A program made the translations under genes and the position numbers. A stretch of DNA of 8,392 nt from Rhodospirillales bacterium. Lineage in GTDB: Bacteria; Pseudomonadota; Alphaproteobacteria; QKFK01; SZUA-500. Numbering within the stretch: the first letter of the stretch is position 1; every line of letters begins with the position of its first letter. The notes below the pieces were generated by a model, which saw only the letters and a program-made list of their open reading frames with translations, had not been told where the DNA came from and ran no database searches. The stretch covers positions 1-8,392 of the forward strand of contig QKFK01000054.1 in NCBI GenBank assembly GCA_003252195.1, in the 5' to 3' direction. This document shows positions 7,822 through 8,392 of the stretch, in pieces.

Positions 7822-7829
7822 AAGAAGAG
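7822..7829 (+). promoter_or_regulatory. Ribosome binding site of maeB
   Basis: AAGAAGAG lies 6 bases before the ATG at 7836. It is a purine-rich Shine-Dalgarno-like sequence at normal spacing and the clearest one in front of any complete or long gene in this window. It supports 7836 as the maeB start. Confidence 0.6.
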
Positions 7830-7835
7830 CAACAA

Positions 7836-8392
7836 ATGACCAGTGATATTAGAAGCCGTGACATCGGCAAAGAATCTATGAAATTCCACGTTGAAGGCCG
7901 CCCAGGTAAAATAGAAATTATCGCATCGAAAAAACTAACCTGCCAAAAAGATTTATCTTTGGCATATTCCCCTGGTGTTGCTGCTCCTTGTCTAGAGATT
8001 CAAGACAAACCAGAAACTGCTTATGATTACACTGCTAAAGGTAATATCGTAGCGGTTATTTCTAACGGCACTGCTGTTTTAGGCTTAGGTGATATTGGAG
8101 CATTAGCAGGTAAGCCTGTCATGGAAGGCAAAGCAGTATTATTCAAAAGCTTTGCTGATATTGACGCGATTGACCTAGAAGTTGAAACCAAAGATCCAAA
8201 AGAATTTATCAATTGCGTTAAATTATTAGGTGCTTCTTTTGGTGGAATTAACTTAGAAGACATCAAAGCACCAGAATGTTTCGAAATTGAAACAACCCTA
8301 AAAGAATGTATGGATATCCCAGTTTTCCACGATGACCAACATGGCACAGCAATTGTGGCATTGGCAGGACTTATTAACGCGACCAAAATTGC
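7836..8392 (+). CDS. maeB: NADP-dependent malic enzyme, N-terminal part (cut by window end)
   Basis: Malic enzyme converts malate to pyruvate and CO2 while reducing NADP+, linking the TCA cycle to pyruvate and NADPH supply in the cytoplasm. The first 185 codons are present and open to the edge. They cover most of the malic N-domain: GRPGKIEI at 21-28, LAYSPGVAAPC at 42-52 with the family's conserved catalytic tyrosine (Y44), GLGDIGALAGKPVMEGKAVLFK at 83-104 with the expected catalytic lysine in the GK-PVMEGK region, CFEIE at 148-152, and the metal-binding FHDDQHGTAI at 164-173. The sequence is bacterial MaeB-like; many such enzymes carry a C-terminal phosphotransacetylase-like domain, which would lie outside the window. 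NADP preference is inferred from family, as the cofactor domain is not seen. The gene is divergent from mutS across 134 bp, and its start is supported by AAGAAGAG just upstream. Confidence 0.93.
   Translation, partial: MTSDIRSRDIGKESMKFHVEGRPGKIEIIASKKLTCQKDLSLAYSPGVAAPCLEIQDKPETAYDYTAKGNIVAVISNGTAVLGLGDIGALAGKPVMEGKAVLFKSFADIDAIDLEVETKDPKEFINCVKLLGASFGGINLEDIKAPECFEIETTLKECMDIPVFHDDQHGTAIVALAGLINATKI

Noticed and set aside
8027..8386. Open frame of 119 codons on the - strand
   Set aside because: It lies fully antisense to the well-supported maeB reading frame, and its translation shows no recognisable domain.

Overview
The window looks like a piece of chromosome from a low-GC alphaproteobacterium. 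The gene order maeB (divergent) / mutS - glnD - murJ is, from general knowledge, a familiar neighbourhood in Alphaproteobacteria, where trpS often follows murJ. The MutS ending (a DLPLF motif, then an LTPRQALEELYRIK-type tail) and the MaeB start (a GRPGKIE motif) also fit that class. Base composition is AT-rich: hand-counted lines give about 35-40% GC in mutS and maeB, less in glnD, and about 26% in the small gene between mutS and glnD. Genus or family cannot be fixed from this sequence. The presence of glnD argues against a strongly reduced Rickettsia-like genome.

Layout from right to left. At 7836 to the right edge, the + strand carries the first 185 codons of an NADP-type malic enzyme (maeB), cut by the window end. 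A 134-bp divergent intergenic region (7702-7835) holds candidate promoters for both directions. On the - strand a compact four-gene run follows: mutS (7701-4966), a small membrane-anchored protein with DUF2939-like features (4969-4478), glnD (4477-1757) and murJ (1694-120). mutS and the small gene overlap by ATGA. The small gene's TAG touches the ATG of glnD with no gap. glnD and murJ are 62 bp apart. Beyond murJ lies an inverted repeat across its stop codon, a near-consensus sigma-70-type promoter on the - strand, and the probable first 11 codons of another - strand gene leaving the window.

The four - strand genes are probably one transcript but serve different jobs: mismatch repair (MutS), nitrogen-status signalling through PII uridylylation (GlnD), lipid II flipping for peptidoglycan (MurJ), and an unknown envelope-associated function (DUF2939-like protein). 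They are best read as a conserved co-transcribed neighbourhood, not a pathway. All complete genes are intact with their key motifs. I see no mobile element, CRISPR array, tRNA or rRNA, and no evidence for a novel multi-gene system. The most notable item is the AT-rich DUF2939-like gene sitting seamlessly between mutS and glnD, followed by the regulatory DNA at the two ends of the - strand run.
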